Source: Deltaproteobacteria bacterium
Lineage (GTDB): Bacteria > Myxococcota_A > UBA9160 > SMWR01
Direction of reading: 5' to 3'
DNA: 38,498 nt
Assembly: GCA_002729515.1 (NCBI GenBank)
Contig: PBYF01000053.1
Coordinates: 1-38,498, forward strand
Below are positions 25,102 through 34,142 of the stretch, piece after piece. How positions within the stretch are numbered: the first letter of the stretch is position 1; every line of letters begins with the position of its first letter. The notes beneath the pieces are model-generated. The model ran no database searches. It had not been told where the DNA came from and saw nothing but the letters and a program-made list of their open reading frames with translations. The translations under genes and the position numbers were made by a program.

Positions 25102-25130
25102 ATAGTACGTGGGAATTTTTCCCATGTCAA
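25102..25130 (-). promoter_or_regulatory. Sigma70-type promoter of the cysteine-rich secreted protein
   Basis: On the minus strand TTGACA (25125-25130) is a perfect -35 box, followed by exactly 17 bases and TACTAT (25102-25107) as -10 box. It points at the gene starting at 25019 and leaves a leader of about 75 bases. It is the best-looking promoter in the window. Confidence 0.75.
25109..25125. promoter_or_regulatory. Palindromic operator copy 2, inside the promoter spacer
   Basis: GTGGGAATTTTTCCCAT is an inverted repeat of GTGGGAA and TTCCCAT around TTT (one mismatch in the outermost pair). It fills the spacer between the -35 and -10 boxes. Its centre is 35 bases from copy 1, so two dimers could bind near the same DNA face. 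I do not know which regulator recognises this sequence and none is encoded next to it. Confidence 0.75.
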
Positions 25131-25176
25131 GGGAGATTCTGGGCTCCCAGCGGTTCTCCGCCCTTCTCGGCAGTTC

Positions 25177-25301
25177 CCTGACGAGCCACTACGGACACCT
25201 GGGAACGGGGGATCCGCCGGGCCTCGGATCGGGCGAAACCTGACGAGCCACTACGGACACCTGGGAACCGGGGGGTCCGCCGGGCCTCGGATCGGGCGAA
25301 A
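25177..25301. repeat. Two tandem copies of a 62/63-base repeat
   Basis: Copy 1 (25177-25238) and copy 2 (25239-25301) both start cctgacgagccactacgg and end gcctcggatcgggcgaaa, with a few differences in the central G-rich part. The pair lies between the promoter at 25130 and the 3' end of the permease gene. No coding role is apparent. Confidence 0.93.
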
Positions 25302-25343
25302 CGGCCCGCGCACTGGAGCCGCCCGTGCGCGGCCCCGATGGCT

Positions 25344-26939
25344 CTAAAGTGGCGTCGTGTCCAGGAGCAGTTCGCTCGCGTAGCACGAGCGGTAATGCTC
25401 GGCAGTCTCGTTCGAGAGACGGCACCAGTTGGCGAGCGCGAAGATTCCAACTGCAAATGCCATGACGATGAACTCGTCCCACGGGTAGGGAAGTAACTCG
25501 TGTCCACCGCCAAAACGTCCGGCGTACGACAGCAACCCCAGCCCAGCCGTATACGGTACGAACCACAACGCTCCGCGAAGATCGATTTCACTAAGCGATG
25601 AATCGCCCCACCAGAAACGAGCCGTGAAGAGCCCTGCGCCGAACAGCACCGCGACGAAGAGCCGCAAATTCGTATCCCACCCACTCCAATACACGATCAG
25701 CGTCGCCACCACGAAAGCAATCGTGGCGTGGACGTTCACCATCGGCAAGCGGAATGGGCGCTGCGCATCGGGAAGCTGACGCCGCAGCGCGACGACAGCG
25801 ATCGGACCTGCTGCAAACGAAAGCGTGATGGCTGCACCGTTCAGCGCCACGGCCTGTTCGAACGGCACCAGCAACAGGATCACAACACCGCAAGCGAGGT
25901 TCAAAGCCAGTGAGCGCAATGGAACATCGCGAGCAGAGAGCTTCTCTAGCCAGCGAGGGAAGAAGCCATTCTGTGCGAGTGCGTATCCGAGCCGAGCATT
26001 CGAGCCCGTCGATACGAGACCCCCACCCAGGGGGCCCACCACCGCCCCCGCATACAGCATGACTGTGGCCCAGCCGAGGCCCGCGGCAATCGCAACACCC
26101 GCGATGGGACCGAGGTCTTCGCCGAAGTGCAGCTGATCCCAGCCGCTCACGAGCCGCTCCGGGGGCACCGCTCCCACGAACGCAATCTGGAGAACCGCGT
26201 ATAGGCCGACGCAGATCAATACCGACAGGATCAGAGCCAATGGGATCGTGACCCTTGGCCGCCGCACTTCTCCCGCCATGTCGATCGCATGCCGAAAGCC
26301 GATCAGCGCAAAGATGACTCCTCCGCTCAACACGGCCGCAAACACACCCTCCACGCCGAACGGTGCAAAGCCGCCGAACTCACTGAAGTTTTCCGTGTGG
26401 AGGTGACCGCCAATCAGCACCACAGCGAGAATCAGCGGGATGCCCAACTTGACCCACGTCAGAGCCACGTTCGTGCCCGCGAACGCACGCACCCCGATTG
26501 CGTTGATGACGACAAAAAGCACGAGCACGCCGATGGCCACGGCGGCTCCAGCCGGCGTGAGCGGGCCAGTACCCACGTGCCCGCGGAAGAGCCAGGGAAA
26601 GTCGTGGCCGAGATAGTTCAGCATCGCGAGCGTCTCGATAGGCGCAGCGGTGTTGTATCCGATCCACGCAGTCCAGCCGAGCAGCATGCTCGTGACGTCA
26701 CCGTGGGTGAAGTGCGGGATGCGCGCGATCCCGCCCGCAACCGGAAGAAGCGCCGCCACTTCGGCGAAACAGAGCGCGAGCAGGAGCATGGCGAAGCCGC
26801 CGATACCCCAGGAGATCACCGCCGCGGGACCCGCGGCTTGAGCCGCGAGCAACGGCGCGAAGAGCCAACCCGATCCCACGATGCCGCTCACGGCAACGAA
26901 CGTGAGCCCCATCAGTCCAATCGAGCGGCGCAGTGCCAT
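25344..26939 (-). CDS. APC-superfamily amino acid permease
   Basis: This 531-residue inner-membrane protein has 12-14 hydrophobic helices. The first helix carries VAVSGIVGSGWLFAP, the glycine-rich unwound substrate site of APC transporters. Helix 6-8 segments FALIGFRHAIDMAGEVRRP and the loop with ARLGYALAQNGFFPRWLEKL match the family. It probably imports an amino acid or amine with a cation; the substrate cannot be read from sequence. AAGGGA precedes the ATG at 26939. It is transcribed alone on the minus strand. Confidence 0.9.
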   Translation of the reverse strand: MALRRSIGLMGLTFVAVSGIVGSGWLFAPLLAAQAAGPAAVISWGIGGFAMLLLALCFAEVAALLPVAGGIARIPHFTHGDVTSMLLGWTAWIGYNTAAPIETLAMLNYLGHDFPWLFRGHVGTGPLTPAGAAVAIGVLVLFVVINAIGVRAFAGTNVALTWVKLGIPLILAVVLIGGHLHTENFSEFGGFAPFGVEGVFAAVLSGGVIFALIGFRHAIDMAGEVRRPRVTIPLALILSVLICVGLYAVLQIAFVGAVPPERLVSGWDQLHFGEDLGPIAGVAIAAGLGWATVMLYAGAVVGPLGGGLVSTGSNARLGYALAQNGFFPRWLEKLSARDVPLRSLALNLACGVVILLLVPFEQAVALNGAAITLSFAAGPIAVVALRRQLPDAQRPFRLPMVNVHATIAFVVATLIVYWSGWDTNLRLFVAVLFGAGLFTARFWWGDSSLSEIDLRGALWFVPYTAGLGLLSYAGRFGGGHELLPYPWDEFIVMAFAVGIFALANWCRLSNETAEHYRSCYASELLLDTTPL

Positions 26940-27387
26940 CTGGATTCCCTTCTAGTGGCAAAGCCCAACCTGGACAATCACGGACTGCCTGACGGCCCGG
27001 GGACCCTGGAGCCATGAGGCCCATCGGCCCAGAAATCGGCGGTTCAGGGAATTTACACAGTACAGTCTACACGGGTCGAGGCCCGTGAACCCGCCAAACA
27101 CACACCTCAGAAAACCGTGCGGGCAGATCCGAAAGAACCCCGGCGACGACCGAGGCAGAGCGCTCGCGGCCCCGGAGGCGACCGTGTCGCAGAGCCCTGA
27201 ACACGCCGCGCTGAAGCTCTCCCGAAGCCTCCACCCGGCTCTGCCCCAGCAGGGCCCCGTGTCTGGGCTGCCCTCCCCCGCTCCGGTTCGTTCGGATGGA
27301 CGCCCGTCACCGCCCAGCGTGGGCGGAGATGGCTGCCCGCAACACCGCTTTCGGTCGTGAGTTGGTAGGCTGAAGCGGAGGTCACGA
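26940..27387. other. 448-base divergent intergenic region, no supported gene
   Basis: The region lies between the divergently transcribed permease and the three-gene operon at 27388, so it should carry both promoters. A long minus-strand frame (26952-27428) crosses it but overlaps the start of the operon, is Arg/Ser/Gly/Cys rich, and lacks a ribosome site. The segment around 27056-27078 (ttacacagtacagtctacac) is relatively A/T rich with short TACA repeats and could be a promoter or operator. Confidence 0.45.
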
Positions 27388-28032
27388 ATGCCCCGACCGC
27401 GCTCCATTGGATCCGCTGCAGCGATCATCGCGCTCCTCGTCGGCCTCTCGGACCAGGCGATCGCCTACGAAGTCGAGGCCGACAGCAACGCGAACACGGT
27501 CTACGTCTTGCTCTGGAACCACAACGCGGGCGCGGCGTACGACTCGATCAGCATCGGCGAGGCTCTGCCGGGCTTCGTCTCCCAGGCCACGGCCACCATC
27601 GTCCCGGCCTCGGTGGCGCCGAGTGGCAGTGATCTCGCGGCCATCGAGTTCGACGTCGCGGCGGCGGCCATCCTGGGATCGACGGGCGATCTCACGATCA
27701 CGGTCTCTGGGACCGCCTCGGACCAGCCGATCGACGTCGTCCTCACGGTTCCGCTCGAGGTCGTCGTGAGCGCCCCCGCGGCGCAGGGCCTCGTCGGCCA
27801 AGGCATTCCGGCGCCCGACCCCGGCGGGGCGGATACCGATGGAGACGGGGTCAGCGATGCGCTCGAGATCGCATTCGGAAGCGACCCCAGTGATCCGCTC
27901 TCGGTGCCCGGATCGGCGTCGGCCGCTGTCCCGGCGCTGCAGGCCCTCGGCTTGACGTGTCTCGCTGCACTGCTCGTGCTGAGCACCACCCGGCTCGCCA
28001 GGCGGCGCCAGCAGAATCGGAGTCGGCGATGA
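27388..28032 (+). CDS. Secreted calcium-repeat protein with a PEP-CTERM-like membrane tail
   Basis: This 214-residue protein has a signal peptide (1-26), a beta-rich middle (27-135), one thrombospondin type-3-like calcium motif (DTDGDGVSDALEIAFGSDPS, about 149-168) and a C-terminal tail of VPALQALG, a hydrophobic helix and an ARRRQ basic end. The tail follows the plan of exosortase/rhombosortase-type sorting signals (VPxxx, helix, Arg cluster). It is the first gene of a coupled operon; its TGA overlaps the next ATG. I infer a surface or periplasmic anchored protein that works with the lipase encoded next. Confidence 0.75.
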   Translation: MPRPRSIGSAAAIIALLVGLSDQAIAYEVEADSNANTVYVLLWNHNAGAAYDSISIGEALPGFVSQATATIVPASVAPSGSDLAAIEFDVAAAAILGSTGDLTITVSGTASDQPIDVVLTVPLEVVVSAPAAQGLVGQGIPAPDPGGADTDGDGVSDALEIAFGSDPSDPLSVPGSASAAVPALQALGLTCLAALLVLSTTRLARRRQQNRSRR

Positions 28033-30398
28033 GCGGACGGCGGCACCTCCACGCCCTGGGGCTTGCGGTCGTCATGCTGCTGGCGGCAACCCACGCTCAC
28101 GGCGGCAGTGCGACACGTATCCAACTGCTTGCAGAGATCCCCGACACGTCGGTGAGCGCCGTCGACGCTTCGGGGGAGATCACTGGAGAGGTCGACGGGG
28201 TCGCGACGGACTGGTTGCCGGGTGAAAGCCCGGGAACGACGATCCCGGGGGCGCAGCTGCTCCTTTCGATTCCCTCGGCCGAGGGGACGGTCAGCTGGGG
28301 CCACCTGGATGGCACGGGGAGCTTCGTCGGTGGCTTGCCTGGAACCGGCGCCGACGGCAGCTACGCGGACCCGTCTCCGGGTGCGACGCTCGAGAAGCAC
28401 TACAGCCCGCCCCTCGAATTCGACATCACAGCGCCAAACAACGCGTCACAGCGCCCCGTCACACTGGCAGTCCGCATCGAACAGCCGACGGGGGGCACCA
28501 TCGTTCTCTCCCGCGAGATCGCTCTCGTAAAGCCGCCGCTCGTCCTCGTGCACGGGATCAACCAGAACTCCGCATCCTGGGTCGACTTCGAACCCGAGTT
28601 TCGGAACAACCGGGGCTTCAAGACCTTTGCCGCCGACCACTCCGGAGGCTCCTACACCAGCGGCGCACCGACCTGGGGGGGCAACGGCGACATCCACGAC
28701 TCGTACGCCTTCGTGCGTGGGGGCATGGCGGGGTCGATGGGGGTGGCGGAGGCGCTGGACCGCTTCCGCACGGGAGACGCGACCGCGCATGCGGGGCAGA
28801 AGATCGCGGTGCAGAAAGCAGACGTCGTCGCGAGCAGCTACGGCGGCCTGCTCTCGCGCTGGTACACCGAGAAGGCCGCGGACTACGGCGGCGACGTCCG
28901 CAAGTTGATCACCATGGGAACTCCCCACCGCGGCGTACCCGCCACCAACATGAACGCGCAGGCGGCAACGGACGACGTCATCGCCAACGCATCCTCACAG
29001 CTCTTGTCGCCGTTCGACACCGTTGCCGGCACGTTGGAGTTCATCGACACCGCCGGCTTCCTCCGCTGGAAGAAGGATTATGCGCCCGGCCAGAACGACG
29101 TCGTTCCCTCGCTCCAGGTGATGACCTTCGGCTCCGAAGTCCTGGGACAGCTGAACGATTCCACTGCCTTCAACGACGACGTGGCCTACGGCTCGATCGT
29201 GGGCACCGATGACCAGCTCGACTTCGTGGTCTTCACGATCAACACTCACTACGACCTCGACCCCGTCGTCAGCCTGCTCTCCCAGCAGAAATCCTATTTC
29301 CCCTGGATGGCGATCCTGGATGCAGGTCCGAACGACAGCGATGCGGTCGTTCCCACCTGGAGCGCAACACTTCCCGCCCGTTCGACGAACGTGCCCCTGG
29401 ATCATCTCAGCTTCCACGGCAGCACCACGGTCCACGACACGCTCTCGATCTGGCTCCAGGACGCCACGCTGCCTCTCGGGGCGGAACATCGGACTGCGTT
29501 CCAGGCGCAGGCGATCGACCAGCACACCTCGCGCGCGAACGCTTACGTGGGCAGCACGCTCGTGGGCACGGACAGCCTGGGCGGTGGCCTGGTGGACGAC
29601 GCCATCGCGCAGGTGAAGTTCGCGGGACCGACGCTCACCGAGATCGGGGGCCTGCCGACAATCGACTCTTCAGGCGGAATCGTGACGGCCACGATGACGG
29701 GCATGGTGCGGGTGGACGTCGAGGGAACACCCCAACTCCAGACCATCACGCTCGTCAACGACGGGACGTTTGGGGATACACCCCTGACTGACGTCACCCA
29801 GACCCTGGACCCGGGCGCGACCCCCCTGGGAGAGCTCTTCACGTTCTCGATCGAGGCGAACTTCGGGCGTGGCCAGTCGAGCATCGTGGGGCCAGACGGG
29901 AGTGTTTCGGGCAGTGGGACCCGGAGCGTCGGCTACGACATCGCCGCGTCGCCCGACTACACGCAAGCACCCTGGACCGATATCGACTTTCCGTCCTTCT
30001 CGTTGCCCACGCCCTTCCTTCCCGGAGAGACAGCCCCGTTCCAGGTCGGCCCGGCGCCGGGGAGCCCCTTCACCCTCGAGGGCGGCGTGCACGCGACGGC
30101 GGCCGGCATTGGCGCCGGAACCCAGTCGGTCACCTCCGAACTCTGGGAAGACAACTGGTGGACCGACACGCTCCTCGAGAGTCGCGCCTTTGATGTCTCG
30201 ATGCCGGCGGGCGCCTTCCCGGACGCGCTCGTGCCGTACTCGGAGTCTGGCTTTTTCCTGTTCGAAAACGGGAGCGGCGAAATCGAAGGCAGCGCAGGCT
30301 CGAGCGGCGAGACGACGGCCACCGTCTACCAGCATCTCACCCAGCCGGGTGCCTCGAATCCGAGCTCGGCCAACGTCACGGTCACGGGGGCGCCATGA
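28029..30398 (+). CDS. Large secreted lipase-like alpha/beta hydrolase
   Basis: This 789-residue protein has a signal peptide (1-25). The hydrolase core spans about 165-490: oxyanion motif LVLVHGINQNSASW (171-184), nucleophile elbow VVASSYGGLLSRW with Ser270 in place of the usual GHSxG, and ITMGTPHRGVP (294-303), typical of triacylglycerol lipases. The acid is likely in GPNDSDAVVPTW and the His in LDHLSFHGS. N-terminal (26-160) and C-terminal (500-789) regions are beta-rich and unrecognised, perhaps binding domains. Start ATG overlaps the upstream stop and its own stop overlaps the next start (ATGA both times), showing translational coupling in a three-gene operon. Confidence 0.85.
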   Translation: MSGRRHLHALGLAVVMLLAATHAHGGSATRIQLLAEIPDTSVSAVDASGEITGEVDGVATDWLPGESPGTTIPGAQLLLSIPSAEGTVSWGHLDGTGSFVGGLPGTGADGSYADPSPGATLEKHYSPPLEFDITAPNNASQRPVTLAVRIEQPTGGTIVLSREIALVKPPLVLVHGINQNSASWVDFEPEFRNNRGFKTFAADHSGGSYTSGAPTWGGNGDIHDSYAFVRGGMAGSMGVAEALDRFRTGDATAHAGQKIAVQKADVVASSYGGLLSRWYTEKAADYGGDVRKLITMGTPHRGVPATNMNAQAATDDVIANASSQLLSPFDTVAGTLEFIDTAGFLRWKKDYAPGQNDVVPSLQVMTFGSEVLGQLNDSTAFNDDVAYGSIVGTDDQLDFVVFTINTHYDLDPVVSLLSQQKSYFPWMAILDAGPNDSDAVVPTWSATLPARSTNVPLDHLSFHGSTTVHDTLSIWLQDATLPLGAEHRTAFQAQAIDQHTSRANAYVGSTLVGTDSLGGGLVDDAIAQVKFAGPTLTEIGGLPTIDSSGGIVTATMTGMVRVDVEGTPQLQTITLVNDGTFGDTPLTDVTQTLDPGATPLGELFTFSIEANFGRGQSSIVGPDGSVSGSGTRSVGYDIAASPDYTQAPWTDIDFPSFSLPTPFLPGETAPFQVGPAPGSPFTLEGGVHATAAGIGAGTQSVTSELWEDNWWTDTLLESRAFDVSMPAGAFPDALVPYSESGFFLFENGSGEIEGSAGSSGETTATVYQHLTQPGASNPSSANVTVTGAP

Positions 30399-32761
30399 AC
30401 AAGCGGCGCACGGCTTCGCCCATCGCGGGCGCCATCGCCTGCCTCGTGCTGCTGGCAGCCGGTCTCGACGCGGGCGCCGCGCCTTCCGTCCGGGACCGGT
30501 CGCTTCCCGATCTCGACCAGCGCCTGGGTGCCGTGCTCGATCTCGCCTCCGGCGAGCTGGCGCCGGCTCCGCGTCCCGCGGCCTTTGCCGACGTCGAAGC
30601 GTACAACGCGGCGCTCGCTCGGCTCGGTGACCTCGCGTACGAGGACGCCCAGGAGGGAATGCTCTTCATCGCATCTGGCTTTGCGCTGCCGCTCGGCACC
30701 GACACACCGGGCCCCGCGGCACTGCGCGGTCTCGACCGGCGACTCGAGGCGCGGACGTTCCTGCGCCGATCCGAAATCGGGCCAGGTGCGTGGTTCGCTG
30801 TGCGGACGCGTGCCGGCGCGCTCTGCGTGGCACGCGTCGTGGCCCGGACGGGGACGGAGATTCGCCTGGCCTGGTCGCCCCCGCAGAGCGCAACGGCAGC
30901 GCTGCCCGCGGCGTGGATCGATGCCATTGCGGCTCTGCACCCACCGCAAGTCGAGAGGGCGCTGTTGCCTCCCATCGGAACCACGCCCGAATCGGTGTTG
31001 CGCCTCGCGGACGGAAACTTCCGTGCCGCTCCGGCGTTGGCCGAGCCCCTCGCGACCCAGAGCCGGGAGGCTCTCGTCGAAAGCGTCGGCCGGGCGGGAG
31101 ACCTGGCCTACTTCCGCCCGCGCGCCGGCTTGCTCGTCGTCCCCGGCGGCAAGGTTGCACGGCTGGGAATGGGCCCCGTCGCGGCACTCTCTGGCCGCGA
31201 CTTGAGCGAACGGCTGCGCGAGCGTCCATTCGTTTCTACCGACGCGTTGACGCCCGGGAGCGTGCTGTTGATCGGAACCACGAACGGCAAGCACGCGCTC
31301 GTGCGCGTCGATGCGATCGAGCCCGCGGGGTTGCGCATCAGCTGGCTCCTGCAACCCGATGGAAGCGCCTTCTTCCCGGACCTCGCGGCCTTCGATGCCA
31401 GCTTCGAGATTCCCGGCCCACAGGTGCTCGATCGACTGCTCCTGGCAGCCGCCGCGCGCGGAGACACCTCCGAGATGCAGCGCCTGCTCGCGATGGGCGC
31501 GAATCCGAACACGACTCTTGGCAACGGCGCCCGGCCGCCACTCGTCCGCGCCGTCATCGATGGCGATGCCGCTGCCATCGCGCTGTTGCTCGCGGCCGGT
31601 GCCGATCCGGCGGGTACCGGAAATAACGGCTGGAACGCATTGCACGTGGCGGCCAAACTCGGGCGCACGGACGTGGTCGAGGCCCTACTCGCGGCCGGGG
31701 GCGACTCGATGGCGCATACGTCCGATGGAGCGAATGCCCTGCAGATCGCACTGGATTCGCCCCGGCAGAACCTCGACCTGATCCGCCTGCTGCGCGAACA
31801 ACCCGGAACGACCGACACGCTGTCCCTTGCGGCGCGTGTCGGCGACGTGGCCGCGATCCGCTCGATGCTCGCGCAGGGCGTCGAGGTCGACTATGCGCAG
31901 GATGGCGGGGTGACCGCCCTGGAAGTCGCCGCTGCCACCGGCCAGTCTGGCGCGGTTCGCGCGCTGCTGGCGGCAGGCGCCGGCCCGAGCCTCGAATCCG
32001 CCGGCCACAGCTCGGCGCTCGTCGCCGCTGCGGCCGCGGGACACGCAGGGACGGTCGCTCTCTTGGTCGAACACGGCGGGAGTACGGGTGCGCAGAAGAG
32101 CTCGGCGCTCTACCGCGCGAATATCGAAGGCTCTGCCGAGTTGGCGCGTATCCTGCTGGACGGCGGTGCGAACGCCGAGGAACACGCGGGTGAAAGCCTG
32201 ACACCGCTCGGTTACGCACTGCAATACGGCGACGACTCCCTGGTCGACGCTTACGTTGCACGCGGCTACGCGCTCGATGTGGCAGCGGCAGCACGTCTCG
32301 GGCGTGTCGACCGGCTCGACGCTCTGCTCGCCGAAGGCGGCGACCCGAACCGGGCGGCACCCGATGGCCGCTCACCTCTCCAACTTGCGATCGAAAACGA
32401 CCGGCGTGAAACGGTGCAAATGCTCCTCGAACACGGAGTCGCCGCCGACGCACCGCTCCCGACCTGGGACTGGCGCACACCGCTCCACGAGGCCGCGGCT
32501 CGCGCCGATCCAGCCGTCGTGGGCCTGCTGATCGACCGGGGCGCCGACGCCAATCGGCTCGATCGTGTCGGCCGGAGCCCGCTCTACGACGCCGTCGTTC
32601 ACGGACGCGAAGAAACCGTGCGGGTGCTGCTCGAAGCCGGCGCCGACCCCAACCTGGCGCCGGCGGGTGAAGCACTCGTCGATATCGCGCGTCGCGACTC
32701 GATCCGCACCCTGCTCGCGCGCCACGGTGCGCGCTCTGCGGCCGATTCACCCTCCGACTGA
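30395..32761 (+). CDS. Exported ankyrin-repeat protein with a duplicated N-terminal domain
   Basis: This 788-residue protein has a signal peptide (1-29). A new domain of about 145 residues occurs twice: residues 47-191 and 201-349 align with a near-constant offset of 154-158 (VLDLASG with VLRLADG, RLGDLAY with RAGDLAY, EIRLAW with GLRISW, PPQVERALL with GPQVLDRLL). From about 345 to the end run roughly twelve ankyrin repeats (for example NGWNALHVAAKLGRTDVVEA, RTPLHEAAARADPAVVGLLI, RSPLYDAVVHGREETVRVLL). Ankyrin repeats bind proteins. Coupling to the secreted lipase suggests a periplasmic partner, such as a chaperone, docking factor or inhibitor that protects the producing cell. That role is inference. 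Confidence 0.85.
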   Translation: MNKRRTASPIAGAIACLVLLAAGLDAGAAPSVRDRSLPDLDQRLGAVLDLASGELAPAPRPAAFADVEAYNAALARLGDLAYEDAQEGMLFIASGFALPLGTDTPGPAALRGLDRRLEARTFLRRSEIGPGAWFAVRTRAGALCVARVVARTGTEIRLAWSPPQSATAALPAAWIDAIAALHPPQVERALLPPIGTTPESVLRLADGNFRAAPALAEPLATQSREALVESVGRAGDLAYFRPRAGLLVVPGGKVARLGMGPVAALSGRDLSERLRERPFVSTDALTPGSVLLIGTTNGKHALVRVDAIEPAGLRISWLLQPDGSAFFPDLAAFDASFEIPGPQVLDRLLLAAAARGDTSEMQRLLAMGANPNTTLGNGARPPLVRAVIDGDAAAIALLLAAGADPAGTGNNGWNALHVAAKLGRTDVVEALLAAGGDSMAHTSDGANALQIALDSPRQNLDLIRLLREQPGTTDTLSLAARVGDVAAIRSMLAQGVEVDYAQDGGVTALEVAAATGQSGAVRALLAAGAGPSLESAGHSSALVAAAAAGHAGTVALLVEHGGSTGAQKSSALYRANIEGSAELARILLDGGANAEEHAGESLTPLGYALQYGDDSLVDAYVARGYALDVAAAARLGRVDRLDALLAEGGDPNRAAPDGRSPLQLAIENDRRETVQMLLEHGVAADAPLPTWDWRTPLHEAAARADPAVVGLLIDRGADANRLDRVGRSPLYDAVVHGREETVRVLLEAGADPNLAPAGEALVDIARRDSIRTLLARHGARSAADSPSD

Positions 32762-32929
32762 TGGGCTCCCCGAACCTCCCCTCACCGGAGGATGAGATCG
32801 CCGCGGTGCGGTGTGCCGCGAGCGCGCCGAAAATTGGCAGCGGTCGAACTCGGTGCCGATGACGGTGTGAAAGGCGTCCACCCAGACTGCTTACAGGGGG
32901 GGGCAGGCCATTCGTGAGCCGGTAGAAGA

Positions 32930-33571
32930 GTGAACCGTTCGAAAAAAGACTCCGTCCTGAAAGAATACGCGAAACTCGCGCCTCGCTACGACCTGCGTTG
33001 GGATTCCTATATCCGCTCGTCTGTGAAGCGCACCCTTGCCCGCCTTCCGATCCGGGAAGGAGAACGCCTCCTCGACGTCGGTTGCGGTACGGGGCAGCTG
33101 CTCCAGGCCCTGCAGACGAGGCCATGCAACGCGGAACTGATGGGTGTCGATACCACCTCGGAAATGCTCGACGTTGCCCGCTCTCGCCTGGCGAAAAGCA
33201 CCCCCCTCACCGTCGGCCAGGCCGAACAGCTGCCCTTCGAAAGTGCAAGCTTCGATTGGCTGGTCTCAGCCAGTGTCTTCCACCATATCCGAAAACCCGG
33301 GGAGGCCCTGAGGGAATTCAGACGTGTCCTGAAGCCCTCCGGCCATCTCGTCATCACCGATTGGTGCCACGACTACTTCGCCTGCAAGATCCTCGATGTC
33401 TTTCTGCGTGCATTCAATCCATCCCATTTCCGCACCTATACGACGAGACAATGCGAGGTATTGCTCCGCGAGTCCGCTTTCGAATCCATTGCCTCCGAGC
33501 GTTACCGGATCAGCTTCTTCTGGGGACTCATGACCGTCTGGGCCGAGCCCTCCCGCAAGAATGAAACATGA
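32930..33571 (+). CDS. Class I SAM-dependent methyltransferase (UbiE/type 11)
   Basis: This 213-residue cytoplasmic enzyme has SAM motif I LLDVGCGTGQLL (47-58), the acidic end of strand 2 in LMGVDTTSEML, motif AEQLPFESASFDWLVSASVFHHI and LREFRRVLKPSGHLVITDW. It resembles type 11 methyltransferases acting on small molecules or lipids; the substrate is unknown. The start is GTG 32930 after a weak purine tract. It stands alone between the ankyrin operon and a transposase fragment, and its codons look less GC-rich than the operon upstream. Confidence 0.88.
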   Translation: MNRSKKDSVLKEYAKLAPRYDLRWDSYIRSSVKRTLARLPIREGERLLDVGCGTGQLLQALQTRPCNAELMGVDTTSEMLDVARSRLAKSTPLTVGQAEQLPFESASFDWLVSASVFHHIRKPGEALREFRRVLKPSGHLVITDWCHDYFACKILDVFLRAFNPSHFRTYTTRQCEVLLRESAFESIASERYRISFFWGLMTVWAEPSRKNET

Positions 33572-33729
33572 AGCGAAAACGGTGCATGGAGATCCCATGG
33601 GTCGGCATTTTCGATCCTGCTGTTCCACCTTCGGGCCTCTGTCTGCTCTTGCTTTTTCCCCGCCATTCTTGCCGACAATCATGCCGGCATGAGGCATGTG
33701 CAATAGTGTGAAATGGGATTCCAGGCCTT

Positions 33730-34089
33730 CTAGTGACCCGCCGTCTTCTCCTGCCGCTCGACAGCGACGACCACGCCGGTCTTGCCCACGCCGCGGCCGT
33801 TTCGGCCAGGCCGGTAGCCGCCGATGTAGGTCTCATCGACCTCGACGTCTCCATGAAGCAGGAACAGGGGATTGTGCGCAAGGTTGGAGCGCACCTTGTG
33901 CAGCAGCGTCCAGGCCGTCTCGAAGCTGCCCAAGCCCGCATCGCGCTGGAACTGCAGGGCGGAGATCCCCTGCTTGTGGCGTGCCACGAAGAACATGGCC
34001 AGGAACCACGTTCGCAGCGGCACGCGCGTGCCGTGGAAGGGCGTGCCGGACTTCCTATCTGCCTTTGGTGGCAGTTCTGGAAATAGCAC
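33730..34089 (-). pseudogene. IS1595-family transposase fragment
   Basis: The minus-strand frame (119 codons) reads RTWFLAMFFVARHKQGISAL, then SFETAWTLLHKVR, DVEVDETYIGG and GRGVGKTGVVVAVERQ. These are the core of IS1595/ISXO2-type DDE transposases, including the second Asp (VDETYIGG). The N-terminal zinc ribbon (about 80 residues) and the C-terminal part with the last catalytic residues are missing; homology spans roughly 33745-34050. I could not find terminal inverted repeats. It is an inactive relic of an insertion sequence. Confidence 0.85.
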
Positions 34090-34142
34090 CGCGATTTCTC
34101 GTGTGATCGACCAGACGCGCCGGCGCGGAGGTGCTGTCGGGT

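Noticed and set aside
26952..27428. 158-codon minus-strand frame upstream of the permease
   Set aside because: It overlaps the start of the supported operon gene at 27388, lacks a ribosome site and has composition-driven text.
31554..33125. A 523-codon minus-strand frame over the ankyrin and methyltransferase genes
   Set aside because: It is extremely Arg/Pro/Ser rich and antisense to ankyrin repeats, so it is a composition artefact.
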